From positions 2,666,001 through 2,730,000 of the forward strand of contig OZ316898.1 in assembly GCA_973895155.1 (NCBI GenBank): a DNA stretch of 64,000 nucleotides, given 5' to 3'. Within the stretch, counting starts at the first letter, position 1; every line of letters begins with the position of its first letter. A program made the translations under genes and the position numbers. The DNA is from Marsupella aquatica (Eukaryota > Marchantiophyta). A model generated the notes under the pieces. It searched no databases and was not told the origin of the DNA. It worked only from the letters and a program-made list of their open reading frames with translations. This document shows positions 22,543 to 34,429 of the stretch, piece by piece.

Positions 22543-22996
22543 ATGGTGAGGACCCGCAACGCTGAACATGTGCGACTTGCACGCAAGGCAGAGATGTTGC
22601 GCCTTGAGTATGTCAGACTTGGGATCCTTCCAGCCCAGTCTGCATGGTACTTTGAGTACCCTGTTGTTTCCAGGAACAACTACAGCCGGCCTCTACCTGC
22701 TTCAGTACCCTTCCCGACATCCTTGGTATTTGTGTCTCTTGTACATGACCCGCCACAAATTAGGTGCCAAGGGTGTGTACACAGTTGCCAATATGACTGT
22801 CCTGCCTGTAGGGCTTCTGGCCCAGAATTGGATGACCGTTCTCTTGGATGCCGATTTTTGCACAGAGCACAATGTATCATCTGGAACCACTCGCCATCCT
22901 GCAGTGTGCATGCCTGGTGATGTCACTTGTCCTGCCCTCCCAGACCCCACCACCGGTGACTTTGGTGTCTACACATGTTTGGATCACATGCTCTAG
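22543..22996 (+). other. Possible small ORFs in the cargo region, unrecognised
   Basis: Two overlapping frames are open here: 22543-22920 starts MVRTRNAEHVRLARKAEM, and 22568-22996 ends PDPTTGDFGVYTCLDHML. The first 32 residues of the first frame look helical and could be real. Neither matches a family I know, and a splice event may join them. The rest of 21538-23611 shows no coding signal. Confidence 0.25.
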
Positions 22997-23611
22997 AGGA
23001 CCACTTGTCACACCGCATGCACAGACCAGATACCATTGACCTATAGCTTAACACTCTGACTTCAACACAGAGGATATTTACTTAAAATTTTGATGTATGA
23101 GCAATTTTGGGTCCAGGGTTTAGGGTCAACAGTACATAACTTATATTCTATTATGCCTGCACTAAGCAAAATATCCTAATTTAAGAGGCTAGCAAACTCG
23201 CATAAAAGTCTCTATTGAAAGACTGCTTTCATGACTGCTTTAACCTGGTGAACATTGCAATGTTGAATGAATTAATGGGCCATGTGATAATATGCAAAAT
23301 GATTTATGCCTCACTTATTTGTCTCAGCCACTATCATAACCTATTTAGGATGTATAAATTTCAACCCTTATGACACTGCTTCATACCAATCCTCTTCGAA
23401 GAATGCCTGTTTTACATGTCACGACTATTGTATGTGATTCAAATGCATGAAATGTTGTTGCAGATCTCCTTTGGTGAATCATAGCCACAATTAAAATTGA
23501 GGTGTTGGTGGAGAAATTGTATTAGGGGATCAGTTTTGTGTGTGGGCTCAACATACCAAAAGTATGTGTGCTCTGCATCCTTGTGTGGCCATTCCAATTC
23601 ATTGCAGTAGC

Positions 23612-23755
23612 AAATGCCTTTGTACCTTAAATGCTAAATATATTTTACTTTCTGTGCAGTCTGCTAAATTGTAGAGTCTATCTAAATGCCTTTGTACCTT
23701 AAATGCTAAATATATTTTACTTTCTGTGCAGTCTGCTAAATTGTAGAGTCTATCT
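23612..23755 (+). repeat. 72-bp perfect tandem duplication upstream of the PHD gene
   Basis: Two head-to-tail copies (23612-23683 and 23684-23755) of a block starting AAATGCCTTTGTACC and ending GAGTCTATCT, with no difference seen. The second copy ends 11 bp before the ATG at 23767, so the duplication lies in the promoter or leader of the PHD gene. Perfect identity implies a recent event. Confidence 0.9.
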
Positions 23756-23766
23756 CATGCGCAAGC

Positions 23767-24445
23767 ATGGCACGGCCTAAAATTCAAGCCAAAAAGCGTG
23801 TGACAGAGGTGAGAAACACAGGTGTACTTGGGGCAGATGCTACTAACTTCTCTGCAAGTCAGATTCCAGAAGGCAGCTCATTGTTGTGCCATTTGTGACG
23901 ATGGTGGGGGCCTGGTCATTTGTGAGGGCCCTTGCATGAGGCATTTCCACCTCAACCCGGAGTCTGACCTTGCTACAGAAAACAACTGTCCAGGGGTGGG
24001 CCTCCCGTCAACACACCAGGGAGACTGGATGTGCACTGATTGTTTGGAGAAGCAGGCTAAGTGTGCACAGTGTGGGAAGTTGGGGTCCTATGAGGGCTCT
24101 GTTGATGCTGCAGCAAATGTTAGGAAATGTCCAGACCGTTTTTGTGTGAGATTTTTCTGTTTTGAGTGTTTGCCTGCTCATGCCACAGCTTGCCCACTTC
24201 ATAGGTGCAAGGCATGTGGTGAGCATGATGATGACTACTGGACTGACATAGTCCACTGTGCTAGGTGTCCCACTATGTGGCACTATCATTGCCTGAAAGA
24301 TCATCAAGCAGAGGGTTATGCTTGTGACAGAGAAATCTATGATCACTCTGCACATGGTGTTGATCGATGGATATTTTATTGTCATCGCCATGCCATTGAT
24401 CCTACCTCGCGCACTCCTGTGAGAGATCACATATCTTGGCTGTGA
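23767..24445 (+). CDS. EDM2-like PHD / extended-PHD protein, CACTA cargo
   Basis: Two exons: 23767-23808 (MARPKIQAKKRVTE) and 23870-24445. The 61-bp GT-AG intron between them keeps the frame; about 205 residues. A PHD finger starts at once: CCAICDDGGGLVICEGPC, MRHFH, WMCTDC. A second Cys-rich unit follows (KCAQCGKLGSYEG ... CVRFFCFECL). An extended PHD comes last: CPLHRCKACGEHDDD, VHCARCPTMWHYHCL, WIFYCHRHAID. This order and spacing is that of the plant EDM2 family, nuclear factors that bind methylated histone H3 and govern transcription through heterochromatic, transposon-containing introns. The helicase-like and methyltransferase-like parts of full EDM2 are absent, leaving a reader-only protein. 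It lies on the transposase strand inside element 2. Confidence 0.78.
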
Positions 24446-25037
24446 AGCTGAACATTGTACATGCACAGTGCACCTGATGTGGATGTACTATTTTTTGAGA
24501 TTGCAGAGATTCCAATTTTGAAAAGGAGTTGGGTAGGCGAGTTTATATAGGCAGCACTTATCTTGTGCTCTGGCGTCAGTGGCTGGGTACATGCCTATAC
24601 AAACTTATCCTTACAAGCCTTCTTGGAAGTATTTAGGCTGAGTGGTCATTTTCATAAACACTTTCATCAGACTGCTAAATTAAAACAGGACTTCTAAGTT
24701 GTAAGCGTATAAATTATCAGGCATGCAATTAATCAAATTGCCCTATAAGTTTGTCATTGAATGTATCCTCCTTTACAACAAAATATGTATGTGCCATGAC
24801 AAGTTGGTTGCACTTCATTTCACCACGGATATGGATTTTGTAGTATATATTCAAACAATGTCCTGCATCCGTGCAGGTGCCTATTACGTATTGTTCACAT
24901 ATCCCTTGTACCTATCAAAATCGGACTTGAGCACCAGTGGGCCAGATCAACTCAAAAAGCAGGAATTTTGTTGTCCTTGTATTGTCAGGTGAACCCATTC
25001 TTCCAAAATTCACTATCATCACGTAGGGTGTGTGTAC

Positions 25038-25910
25038 ATGGAGCCTGGTAAACGTAGAAAGTGTGACCACCCAGCAGTGTTTACAGGGGTCAGAGCGATT
25101 TTGGTCCATGGCCAGCATGGGTTGACCAAAGTGCATTGGCCAACTGTACAGAAACGATTCTCTGAGCTCCATGGCACTGTAGTTCAGGACATCACTCCAG
25201 AGACTACACATGTTGTTGCAGGGACATGGCTATCAGTGATAAAGAAGTGGTCATGGTCCTACATGAATTCTGCAATTACTAAGCAAGGCCTAAAAGTAGT
25301 TGAGGCCTCTTGGATCACAGATTCCATAGCACATAAGATTGTACAGGATACTGAGCAATATGAGTTGTGGGAGGATGAAGAAGCTACTGCATCAGCTTGG
25401 GCTGAACAAGAAGTCTGGGAAGCAAAGGCACGGCTTGCTGATCTCCAATATGGACCTGTACTCAACAAAAGACAGAGCTCTACAAGGCTGAAGAGTATGT
25501 TGGCTGAGGAGACGAAGCAACCAACCCCCATTCTGAAAGGGCTGAGCATGGTATTTGTGGAGGCGGGAATTGGAGAGGTTAAGTGCAAAGTGTACAAGTC
25601 CACAGTGCTTGACCTAGGTGGGACAGTGGAGGAGAATATAACAGAGGACACCACTCATGTCATTACTAAGTCATATCCCAAAGCCTGCCGCAAGTTTGGG
25701 AAGGGAGACATTCGCTTTTATGTCATGTCCCATAATGTGTTTGTGGTTTCATATGCTTGGCTTGTGGAATCAGTAGCAGCTGGGAAGCGTCAAAACCCAA
25801 TGGACTATGATCTTTTTGAGGCCTGGCCATGGAAGGGTCAGGATCCTTACAGAGAGGACTATGAGACAACAAGTGAGGAATGGGTCATTAGCGATTCTGA
25901 ATCAGAGTGA
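25038..25910 (+). CDS. Tandem BRCT-domain protein, CACTA cargo
   Basis: A 290-residue single-exon ORF from the ATG at 25038. BRCT 1, residues about 14-110: GVRAILVHGQHGLTK, TTHVVAGTW, VVEASWITDS. An Ala/Glu-rich linker follows, then BRCT 2, residues about 165-260: GLSMVFVEAGIGEVKC, LGGTVEENITEDTTHV, VVSYAWLVES, GKRQNPMDYDLFEAWPWK. The tail is acidic. Both repeats carry the conserved Trp of helix 3. The G-(I/L)-G(E/-) ... GG(T)V ... THV pattern resembles the N-terminal BRCT of plant DNA polymerase lambda, which binds Ku and ligase IV complexes in end joining. No polymerase or ligase domain is present. A homologous truncated copy lies in element 1 at the same relative position, upstream of TNP2. 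Confidence 0.8.
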   Translation: MEPGKRRKCDHPAVFTGVRAILVHGQHGLTKVHWPTVQKRFSELHGTVVQDITPETTHVVAGTWLSVIKKWSWSYMNSAITKQGLKVVEASWITDSIAHKIVQDTEQYELWEDEEATASAWAEQEVWEAKARLADLQYGPVLNKRQSSTRLKSMLAEETKQPTPILKGLSMVFVEAGIGEVKCKVYKSTVLDLGGTVEENITEDTTHVITKSYPKACRKFGKGDIRFYVMSHNVFVVSYAWLVESVAAGKRQNPMDYDLFEAWPWKGQDPYREDYETTSEEWVISDSESE

Positions 25911-26343
25911 GGAGTAGTAGCATCAGTTTGGACACAAGTTTTTTTGTATAAATCAGATCATTGAAATAAATGTGATCTTTGAACTAATGTACCTTGTTAT
26001 GGTTGGTGGCAGTTGGGCTTATTTTACTGTTGGCGGATTGTTGTTTCCTGCTGCCTGGGGGTGTCACTGTAAACGTACATGCAGAGGCGGTACATTTGAG
26101 GACAGCGGAGGAGGTGGTGACACCCTCCAACATTTAGGAATTTTGTGTCATTCACTTGACAATAGGTACACTACTTGCGAACCTGTTTTTTTCTTTTGGG
26201 GTGGTTTAGGGTTTGTGAGAATTTAGTACACGTTAAGTTAACTCTTTTGGCAGATACAGTCAGGGATATATGGAACACAAATACCACCATTAGGCATCCT
26301 TGTTCACTGCTGTCCATGACTGCAGAGCTCCCAGCCTGTTACA

Positions 26344-29300
26344 ATGCACCCTGGTCACCACCCTCCCCAGACCCAGCCCAGGGCACAGGCACTGCCTTTG
26401 CATCATCCCACAAGGATATCATGCCATGATAATAAGCTTTGGCAGCGTGAAAGGTTACGAACCAGACTTTCAGGAGCCAGTAGGATGAGATGTCCTTGTG
26501 CAATCTGGCAAGGATCCCGTACCAGGGGTCTGAATGAGGTTTGGCGGCATATCACGGTTCATGGAAGAGATCCACGACATCGAGTTTGGAATGATCCTGC
26601 AGAGGAAGATTCTTCCGACGAGGAGTGGAGGTTAGAATTTGATGCTGCCAATGCTGCAAGACGGGCAAGTGAGGTTCTGCCTGGTGCATTTGAAAATGTT
26701 GTAGCTGGTCTCTGTGGGTTGTCAGCTCTCCAACGGGATGGTGCTCAGGCAGCACCACGTGACGAAGGAATTCATGTGGAAGAGATGGTGAGAGACATCT
26801 TCCAAGACTTGCATTTCATGATGGGCTGGACAATGAAGAGGATACGGCTGCAGATGCAAGTGTGCCCCCTGTCGAAGAGCCTCTTGATGAGTTTGAGATA
26901 GGGCAGGAAACCCCTGGGCATGATGGGATGTTTGGCTCTCCCCTGCAAATACAGGAAGGCAGGAAGTCTTTGTACCCCGGTAGCAAATGTTCTAAACTGG
27001 GATTTGTCATCATGTTCCTGAATATTTGCGGCAACCACAATGTCCCCAACGTTTTGGTTTCTGAGTTGTTGGCATTCTTGCGAACAACTGTGCTACCAGA
27101 TGGTAATATTTTGCCCAAGAACATGTACGAGGCAAAAAGATGCATATCTAATCTTGGATTGAACTATGATTCGATCCATGCCTCTCCTGATGGGCATGTT
27201 CTTTTCAGAAAGGAGTATAAAGAATCGTTGACATGCCCTAAGTGTGGGAAGCACAGGTATCGGAACTCAGGAAAGTCTATGGTTCCCGCCAAGGTACTTC
27301 GTCATTTTCCACTCATTCCCAGACTTCAGCGGATGTTCAGAAGCCGTGCCATCTCGGAGATGATGACTTGGGCAACTGACAAGAAAAGTGATGATGGGCT
27401 ACAACGACATGCTGCAGATTCAAGGCAATGGAAACTCATAGATGAGATGTATCCCGAATTTGCTGCTGAGCCAAGGAATGTCAGACTTGGGCTGTCATTG
27501 GATGGGGTAAACCCATTTGGAGACAAGAACAACAAATTTTCGTGCTGGCCTGTAACTATTTTGAATTATAACCTTCCTCCTTGGATGACTACAAAGCGAT
27601 TTTTTGTTCTGATGGTCCTACTGATACCAGGGCCAGACAGTGCTATATCTGCCAACATAGATGTGTTTCTGGCTCCCCTAGTGGAGGAATTGAGAAAGCT
27701 TTGGGAGGAAGGAGTTCTCACATATGATGTCCTACAGAGGCTTGGGAGGTTAAACCCATTCATCCTTAGAGCCATTGTCATTCTGACTATAGCTGACTAC
27801 CCAGCCCATGGGATGATATCAGGCCAAACAACAAAAGGATATTGTGCTTGTACTATCTGTGGGCGCAATGTCACCAGTGAGTACTCCAGAGCCCTGCAGA
27901 AAGTGATATACATGGGCCATCGTCATTTTCTGAAGGCAGATCACCCTTACAGAGAAAGACAGGCACTGATTGCACACTTTGGCAATGAGATTGAGCAACG
28001 TGGACCCCCGGCACGAGTGACCAAAGAGGAGATCAGGCAGTGGGGAGCACTGAGGGATGACTATATCAAACGAGGGGGCAGGGAAGATGGAGTGAGTGAT
28101 CCAATAAAGCGATATGGTGTAAAAAGACTGAGCATATTGGACTTGGAGCTCAAGTACTGGAGGGTAAGCCTCTTGGAGTTGATGCTAATTGGGATACATG
28201 TTTTGGTTCAGAGCATGTGCATTCATTTCGAAGAGAGAGACTAAACTTGAGGCATTTCCTGACGCTTTTGCATTGCAACGATGCAGGAGTTTGAGCCAAG
28301 CAAACATAACATTGATGTTATGCACATTGAAAAGAATATTTGTGAGAGTCTACTCAGATTCTTGTGTGGAGAGAAAGACACTGGTCCAGTGAGATTGGAT
28401 CTTGAACAGAGGGGAATGAAACCCCATCTTTGGTTGAGGCCACATGCCCACAGAGCTGATGTGCTCTTGAAGTACCAAGCGCCCTATGTTCTGACAGACA
28501 CAGAGTGGGAACTATTTGTGCAGAGGTTGAGTTCTTTGAAGGTTCCTTCAAACTATGGCAGTGCTTTCAAGAAGCATATCATGACTAGAAAGCTTGGTAG
28601 TATGAAAAGCCATGACTACCATATGTTGATGCAACAGGTGTTGCCTTTATGCCTGAGGGGCCTGTTGCAGAAGCCTGTTCGTACTGTGATCATGCGACTC
28701 AATGATGTGTTTCGTCGTATTTGTGTGAAGGTTTGGGATGAAACACACTTCCCACAACTGACAGAAGATGTCGCTCAGGTGCTGTGTGACCTGGAGATTT
28801 ATTTTCCTCCCGCATTTTTTGATGTCATGACCCACCTACTTGTCCATGTTGTGGAAGAGGTACACCAATTTGGGCCTGTGAGTGCTCGTTGGTTGTACCC
28901 TTTGGAACGGTACATGAAGCTACTCAAAGGTCACGTGAGAACATATTACAAACCTGAAGCAAGCATGGCTAAAGGTTACATCAAGGATGAGACTCTGGGA
29001 TTTCTGACCGAATACATAGCACAATATGAGCATGTGAAGACCAGGGTGTGGAATTCTGATGAGGAGGAAGGGGTGATAGGTGAAGTACTGGAAGGGGCTG
29101 CAACCACAAAGAACCTGACCATATCTATGAGAGACTTGGCACATGACTTTGTATTGCACAACACTGTGGTGATGGAACCCTGGATACAGTGAGTGCATAC
29201 ATGTGCTATAATCCAGTTCATGAGCTTAAATGTTGTGTTCGTGTGGTTTTCTCCTTCAGCCTGTTCATGTTTACCCAAGCTAATGCTGTGTGGTTGTTCG

Positions 29301-30071
29301 TTCAGGGAGTATGAGTCATTGAAGGTGGCCCATCCCACTGTAGGAACAACTTTTCCAGGTTTCATGGAGTGGATCAGAGTGGCAATTAGAGAGCATCACG
29401 AGACCCACCCAGACATGGATGCAGATGTTTACCTACTGTCTAATGCCCCTAGCCTGAAAGTGAAGACTTACAAACGGATGAGAGCATATGGGAATCACTT
29501 CCGAGTGAAGGATGGTGACAGTGCCTACAGGGTGACGAATGACTGCGGGCTCATCACTGTATTTGAGCAACAGAGCCACAATCACGACAGGGCCTGGATG
29601 GAGATGGGATATGTGGGAGAATTAGTTGACATATGGGCTCTGGACTATGGGGCGGTGTCCAGTCCTGTGATACTTATGAAAGGTTCATGGGTGCGGCAGG
29701 ATTGGCTTGGTAACAGGGCTACCATGAAGAGAGACAACGACAGTTTCTTGCTGGCCAATTTCAGAGGGAAATTGCCCGAATGGTCTGAGCCATTTGTGTT
29801 TCCTAGTCAGGTGGAGCAAGCTTTCTTCCTGGATGTGGAAGACTCCCCAGGTTGGCGTGTAGTGTGTCATAAACAGGCCAGGCAACGTCGGATGGAAGGA
29901 TCAAACCTTGAGTTTCATTTACACTCTCATAGTGCCTTTGATCGTCGGCGTTCAGACCAAGTGCCTGTAGTTCATGATAGCGGGGACTTCATTCCTGTGA
30001 CAAGGGTAGATGCATTTGCTGAAGGAGGCGAATTCAGAGATGCAGATGTCAACAGTGTGCCTGTGCCATGA
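26344..30071 (+). pseudogene. TNP2-type transposase of element 2, apparently frameshifted
   Basis: Exons 26344-28163, 28287-29188 and 29306-30071 have GT-AG introns at the same sites as the copy at 3055-6755. Conserved blocks: MRCPC, WNDPAEEDSSDEEW, GLNYDSIHASPDG, CPKCGKHRYR, VLRHFPLIPRLQRMF, GLSLDGVNPFG, CWPVTILNYNLPPWM, NIDVMHIEKN, YPLERYMKLLKGHVR, DCGLITVFEQ, LMKGSWV and PFVFPSQVEQAFF. In the acidic linker the reading changes frame between about 26815 and 26862 with no visible splice sites. Also the N-terminal zinc-like motif reads CPCAIW where the other copy has CPCTQC. Everything after the shift is open to the TGA at 30069-30071. A sequencing error at one base would make it intact. Confidence 0.82.
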
Positions 30072-30227
30072 GTAATGTGAATTGTTTGCATGGACATTAG
30101 TGAGGGGAAGGATGTGTAATAAAGTAATTCTGAAGCAACACAGATGTATGGATGGATGCCTGGTGATTGTGGTTGCATTGTGTTATACGGGGTGACCATA
30201 GATGACATGTTTTTGTGGTCCAGTAGG

Positions 30228-33200
30228 ATGGAACAGAGTGACACAGAGATGTGTGAGTATGAAAGGAAAGCTATGGAACAACGAGCATACGTGAAAGCCA
30301 AAATCGCAGAACTGGATCTGGAAAAGGATGTGGCTGAATTGTAAGGGAACGATTCTCAACTACACCCCTCCGCTGAGTTTGTGTGACATGAATAGTTCAA
30401 TGTGGCACTGAAATTGTGACTGTATTCTCATATTGGAATGTCGCAGAGCCACAGCATTTTCAAAGAAACAAAAGGAGTACGCAAGAAGGGTGACCAGCAC
30501 TATCTCTGGGCCTGTGCGTCGGAGTGACAGGTTGAGCAAGAAGGTCGTACCTACAATGGCAGAATGTGGAGATGACATTGATGCTGCACAGGTGGGTGCA
30601 GACACTAGACAAGAAGATGCAGATGATGAGTATTTTCCAGAGGAAATGGATGAGGATGGGGGTTATGAAGATGAATACATTGCAGAGCAGCCCCAAAAGA
30701 AACATGTAAGTAGTTTTCCCAACAAGGTTTTGAGTTAAAAACTCTTGTTTAGAGGTTTCATATGTTCAGTACTACACATATGTACCTTGCTTAGTTCCTG
30801 ACATTGTAGTTGGTGATGTGATGCAGCGTCCTGCCAGTTCTGTTTTGCCTTTGAAGCCTGTGCATGCACCATACCAGCAGGGGGGGCTGACCTCTGATCA
30901 AGGTTGGCGAGGTGGTAGTAGTGGTAGATCCCAGGCTGGTGCCCAATACTATGGCAGGGGGCAAGCTCTAGGTTATGCCCGTGGTAGAGGCAGAGCAGGT
31001 CCAAACCCACAATCTCGTGGGTATGGACGTCCACCTCAACCATGGGGATGTGAGTATATATCTATATGCCAGTTCTTTGTGAAGGCATGGCACTCCTGAA
31101 TTTCAGACTGCATATCAATTTTTGACATTGTTTGGGATGTATTGGATTCAGACAACATGAAATTCTGTCCACCTGCCATTGCATGCAGATTCTGCCCAAC
31201 CTGATTGGGCAAATGCTAGTAATGATCAGTTCCAATGTCCACAAGGACAGACATGGGTTGAACCAGGTTGGGAGGATGGTGGTGGGTCGTGGAATGAACA
31301 AGGTTGGGAAGGTGGTGAAGGTAATTGGCAGGGATATCAAAATTCAGTACCTACAAACTCTGGAAGAGGAGCAGGTAATGTCTGATCTTGTCAACAATGG
31401 AAGAACTCATTATATGTGGAGTCCATTCACGTGGGGGGGACTCTGCACATGTATAATGATAGAAAATGTATGTGTGCAGGTTGGACAGTCGAACCATCGA
31501 CTCAAGTATTCACTAATGCCCCTATGCAGATGCAGCACGGAAGGGGGACAGGTATGTCGGTGAATGTTCAGTTGTTTTCCTACAGTTTGTACTTAGTTTT
31601 CAGTACATATGTTTGCACACACATACCTAGAAAGTGACATCATCCGGCCCCTGTACTAGGCTGGACAGGTGGTCCAGGGTCGCAACAATTTCAGAGTGCA
31701 GTCCCTGCACAGGCATCTACAGGCAGAGCTACAGGTATGTATGTTTGAAGAATTTTTCTTGAAGTGAAGCATTGAATGTTGCCGTCATCCATTCTGCTAT
31801 ATGTAGTTCTCAAGCATGAATGGCATTGTATTTTCCCAGGTGGCTTCAGAACCCCAGGTAGGGTGAATGAAGGGGTGGCCAATACAACGCCCAGTACTAC
31901 CGAGAGCAGTGCACGAGGGGAGGTGACAAAGAAAGGGAACGTAAAGTTGAATGAGAGACAATGGGTGGATGCTGAGTGTCCTCGCAAGAACCGATGGCAT
32001 GCTGATTTGAAAGCTGAAGTATTGCGTTGGTTAGATGTGAGTGTTATTAATTTTAAAAAACAGCATCCAAAAGATTGGAAGACTGTATGTGAAAATGTTG
32101 CTGCCAAATGGAATTATGTGGGTAGTGATGATGGCGTGGACATAGGTTGCCTAGAGAGTACAGCAGGTAAAATTATCAAGCAAGAGAGGTGGAGAATGCA
32201 TAAGGCTTGGAAGGAAGGTGGGGAGAAGCCAGATATGCCTCCACCAGCCAGTTGTGATGATAAAGTGTGGGCAAGGTTAGTAGCTTATTTTGTAACAGAT
32301 GCTTCAAAAAAGAAGAGTTCACAGATGACCGAGGCCAGGTTGAGTGTTCAGAACCCTAATCTGACAGGAAGGACCGGCATTGCACCGACAGCTAAACGTT
32401 TGGTAAGAATGAATGGCCTAGCTATGTAATTTATGCTACACTATGTACTATTTTTTAGTGTAAACCCATACATGTAAACTTTGTTTTTTAGTGTACGTTC
32501 CCTGAATATTGATCGATAACTTGTGTTTGCCATGCATGTGCAGAAAGCCCAATTGGGGCAAAGCCCTTCAAAAGAAGAGTTGAGGGCTGAAATTGTGAAC
32601 ACCCGGGCTCAAGAGGGTGCATCTGAATCCTCCAAGCATGTAAGTTATATGAGTTCTGATTGGTAATTGAATGACCTGCGTTGAATTTCAGGTGTACACT
32701 GTATATAACATTGATTGTGCATATATTGCCCAACATTTCATATGAAGTGATTGAACCTATACCCCTGTGTCATGTAGGGAGGTGGATCTTCACTTACAGA
32801 GATAAGTGGTCGTTTGAAGGCTGTCGAAACATGTCTTCCAGAGATCAATGAACGTTTGAATTCATTGACTGACTTGTTCCATGTGAACTTCAAGACATTA
32901 ATGGAAGCTGTTGTGTCGGTGAGAGATAAAATTGATTCCAATTCTGCAGGAGTTCCACCATCACCACTTGAGGTGGCAAAGTCGATGCACTCTTCTGGCA
33001 TGCCAACGACATGTAGGCTTGAAGGTAAGGCCTTTACAATTGTGTGGGATATGATTATTAAATGTATAGTTTGAATTGACATTGTTTGTTGAATGTGTTA
33101 TTTTCAGTAACATATATTGTGGTTGTTGTGTCCATAGAGAATAAGACAGGTGCTACAGAGAAGAAGTATGAGAACCTGGCAAATACTCGCTGTAATTTAG

Positions 33201-33934
33201 AGGCAACAAAGTTGCAGTCTGTACAAGCAACTTGTTTGACAGAGGGCAGTCAACCATGTTTGGATGAGGATGACATTGGCAAGGGAGTGGATGATATCAA
33301 TGTTGGGGCAAATGAGGATATCAGCAAGCATGACAATGATACCATTGAGCCAGATTCATGCTATGTAGATCTTGACTCCATTGCAGAGATAAATGATTTG
33401 CAGAATGTATCATTCTCAATGACAGGTGTGCCTCTTGTTGAGATAAATCCAACCAAAGAGTTAGTTGGTATGACACTCCCAGGTGATGAACCTGCTACTG
33501 TGACAGTCCTAACAGAGGAACCTACTGAGCCTAGCTTCACTACTGTGAAGAGAGGAAGCATGCGCACACGAAGCAAGTCTGCTGGTGGGAGCAGAGCCAC
33601 GTCAAAGGTTTCATACAAACCTCCAAGAACAGTGTTGGCAGAAAGATCTAAGGTGGAAGTGGGGAAAGCACCTAATGCTGAGGGACAAAGTGACTTGTTA
33701 GCTGTTGATGAGAGTGGAACACGAGTAGGATTTGCCAGAGTGCAGGTTGGTTCCACAACGTTCCATGGCAAGAGGATTCCCCCAGGTTATTCAGTAGTGT
33801 TAGTCACATTACTAGTGAAACCTAAAGCTGTCCTTCCCATTCCAAACACAAATGATGATCCTCCTCAAAAGACACTTGGAGATGCTGCAGGTTCTTTGGT
33901 ATTATGGCCAAGCAAGTTCATAGAGGATCCATAA
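30228..33934 (+). CDS. TNP1-like transposon DNA-binding protein of element 2, multi-exon
   Basis: About ten exons with consistent GT-AG phases. The first two are 30228-30340 and 30447-30705 (an upstream in-frame ATG at 30144 is possible). Then come Gly/Arg/Gln- and Gly/Trp-rich exons (about 30828-31375 and short ones to 31735) and the conserved domain (about 31841-32402: NRWHADLKAEVLRWLDVSVI, KIIKQERWR, MPPPASCDDKVWARLV). After these are short exons near 32545 and 32779 (coiled coil: RLKAVETCLPEINERLNSL) and a last exon (about 33138-33934). The C-terminus reads GFARVQVGSTTFHGKRIPPG ... LGDAAGSLVLWPSKFI, the TNP1/En-Spm pattern. By analogy with maize TnpA it should bind the GTGACT-type subterminal sites and hold the ends together. 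Exon limits in the Gly-rich part are tentative. Confidence 0.72.
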
Positions 33935-34420
33935 CAATGTCATGCCATTATTTGTTTGTAGTGTGAGTCATGTTATGTAGATTTTAGATGTCAAGAAGCA
34001 GTACAAGAATCATGTCCTCTTGGAGATTCATAGTATCATGCATGTGCTTTCAGTTATCTCATCCTACAGTCATCAATTATGAGTTCCTGTTTTGTCTAAA
34101 TTACATTGATCACATTGTAAACTATTCCATTGGAATTCAAATGATCTTCATTTTTTAGCAAGATTGTGATTGTGTTTAATTCTTATGAATGTTTTATGTA
34201 GGATCTGCTTATATGATGCTTTGTTTCATGTGGATGTCATTCATGCTATGTTCATTTCTTGTATTCAATGTGTTATATTTCTAAAGTTAGAACATCAGGT
34301 TTCTATGTATTGTAATGTCGAGTGCTCTCTCTCCTTATGAACTGTCCCTCTGTGTTCATTAGTCATGGTTATAACTTGCATGTGAACCTTATTAGTTATA
34401 AACATGAGTATATAGAGTCC
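33935..34420. other. Downstream AT-rich spacer of element 2
   Basis: The 3' region of the TNP1-like gene: T-rich, no ORF of note. It separates the gene from the right subterminal array. Confidence 0.4.
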
Positions 34421-34429
34421 CAAATGGTT

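Noticed and set aside
25259-25654. Minus-strand ORF of 131 codons
   Set aside because: It is the shadow of the double-BRCT gene on the other strand.
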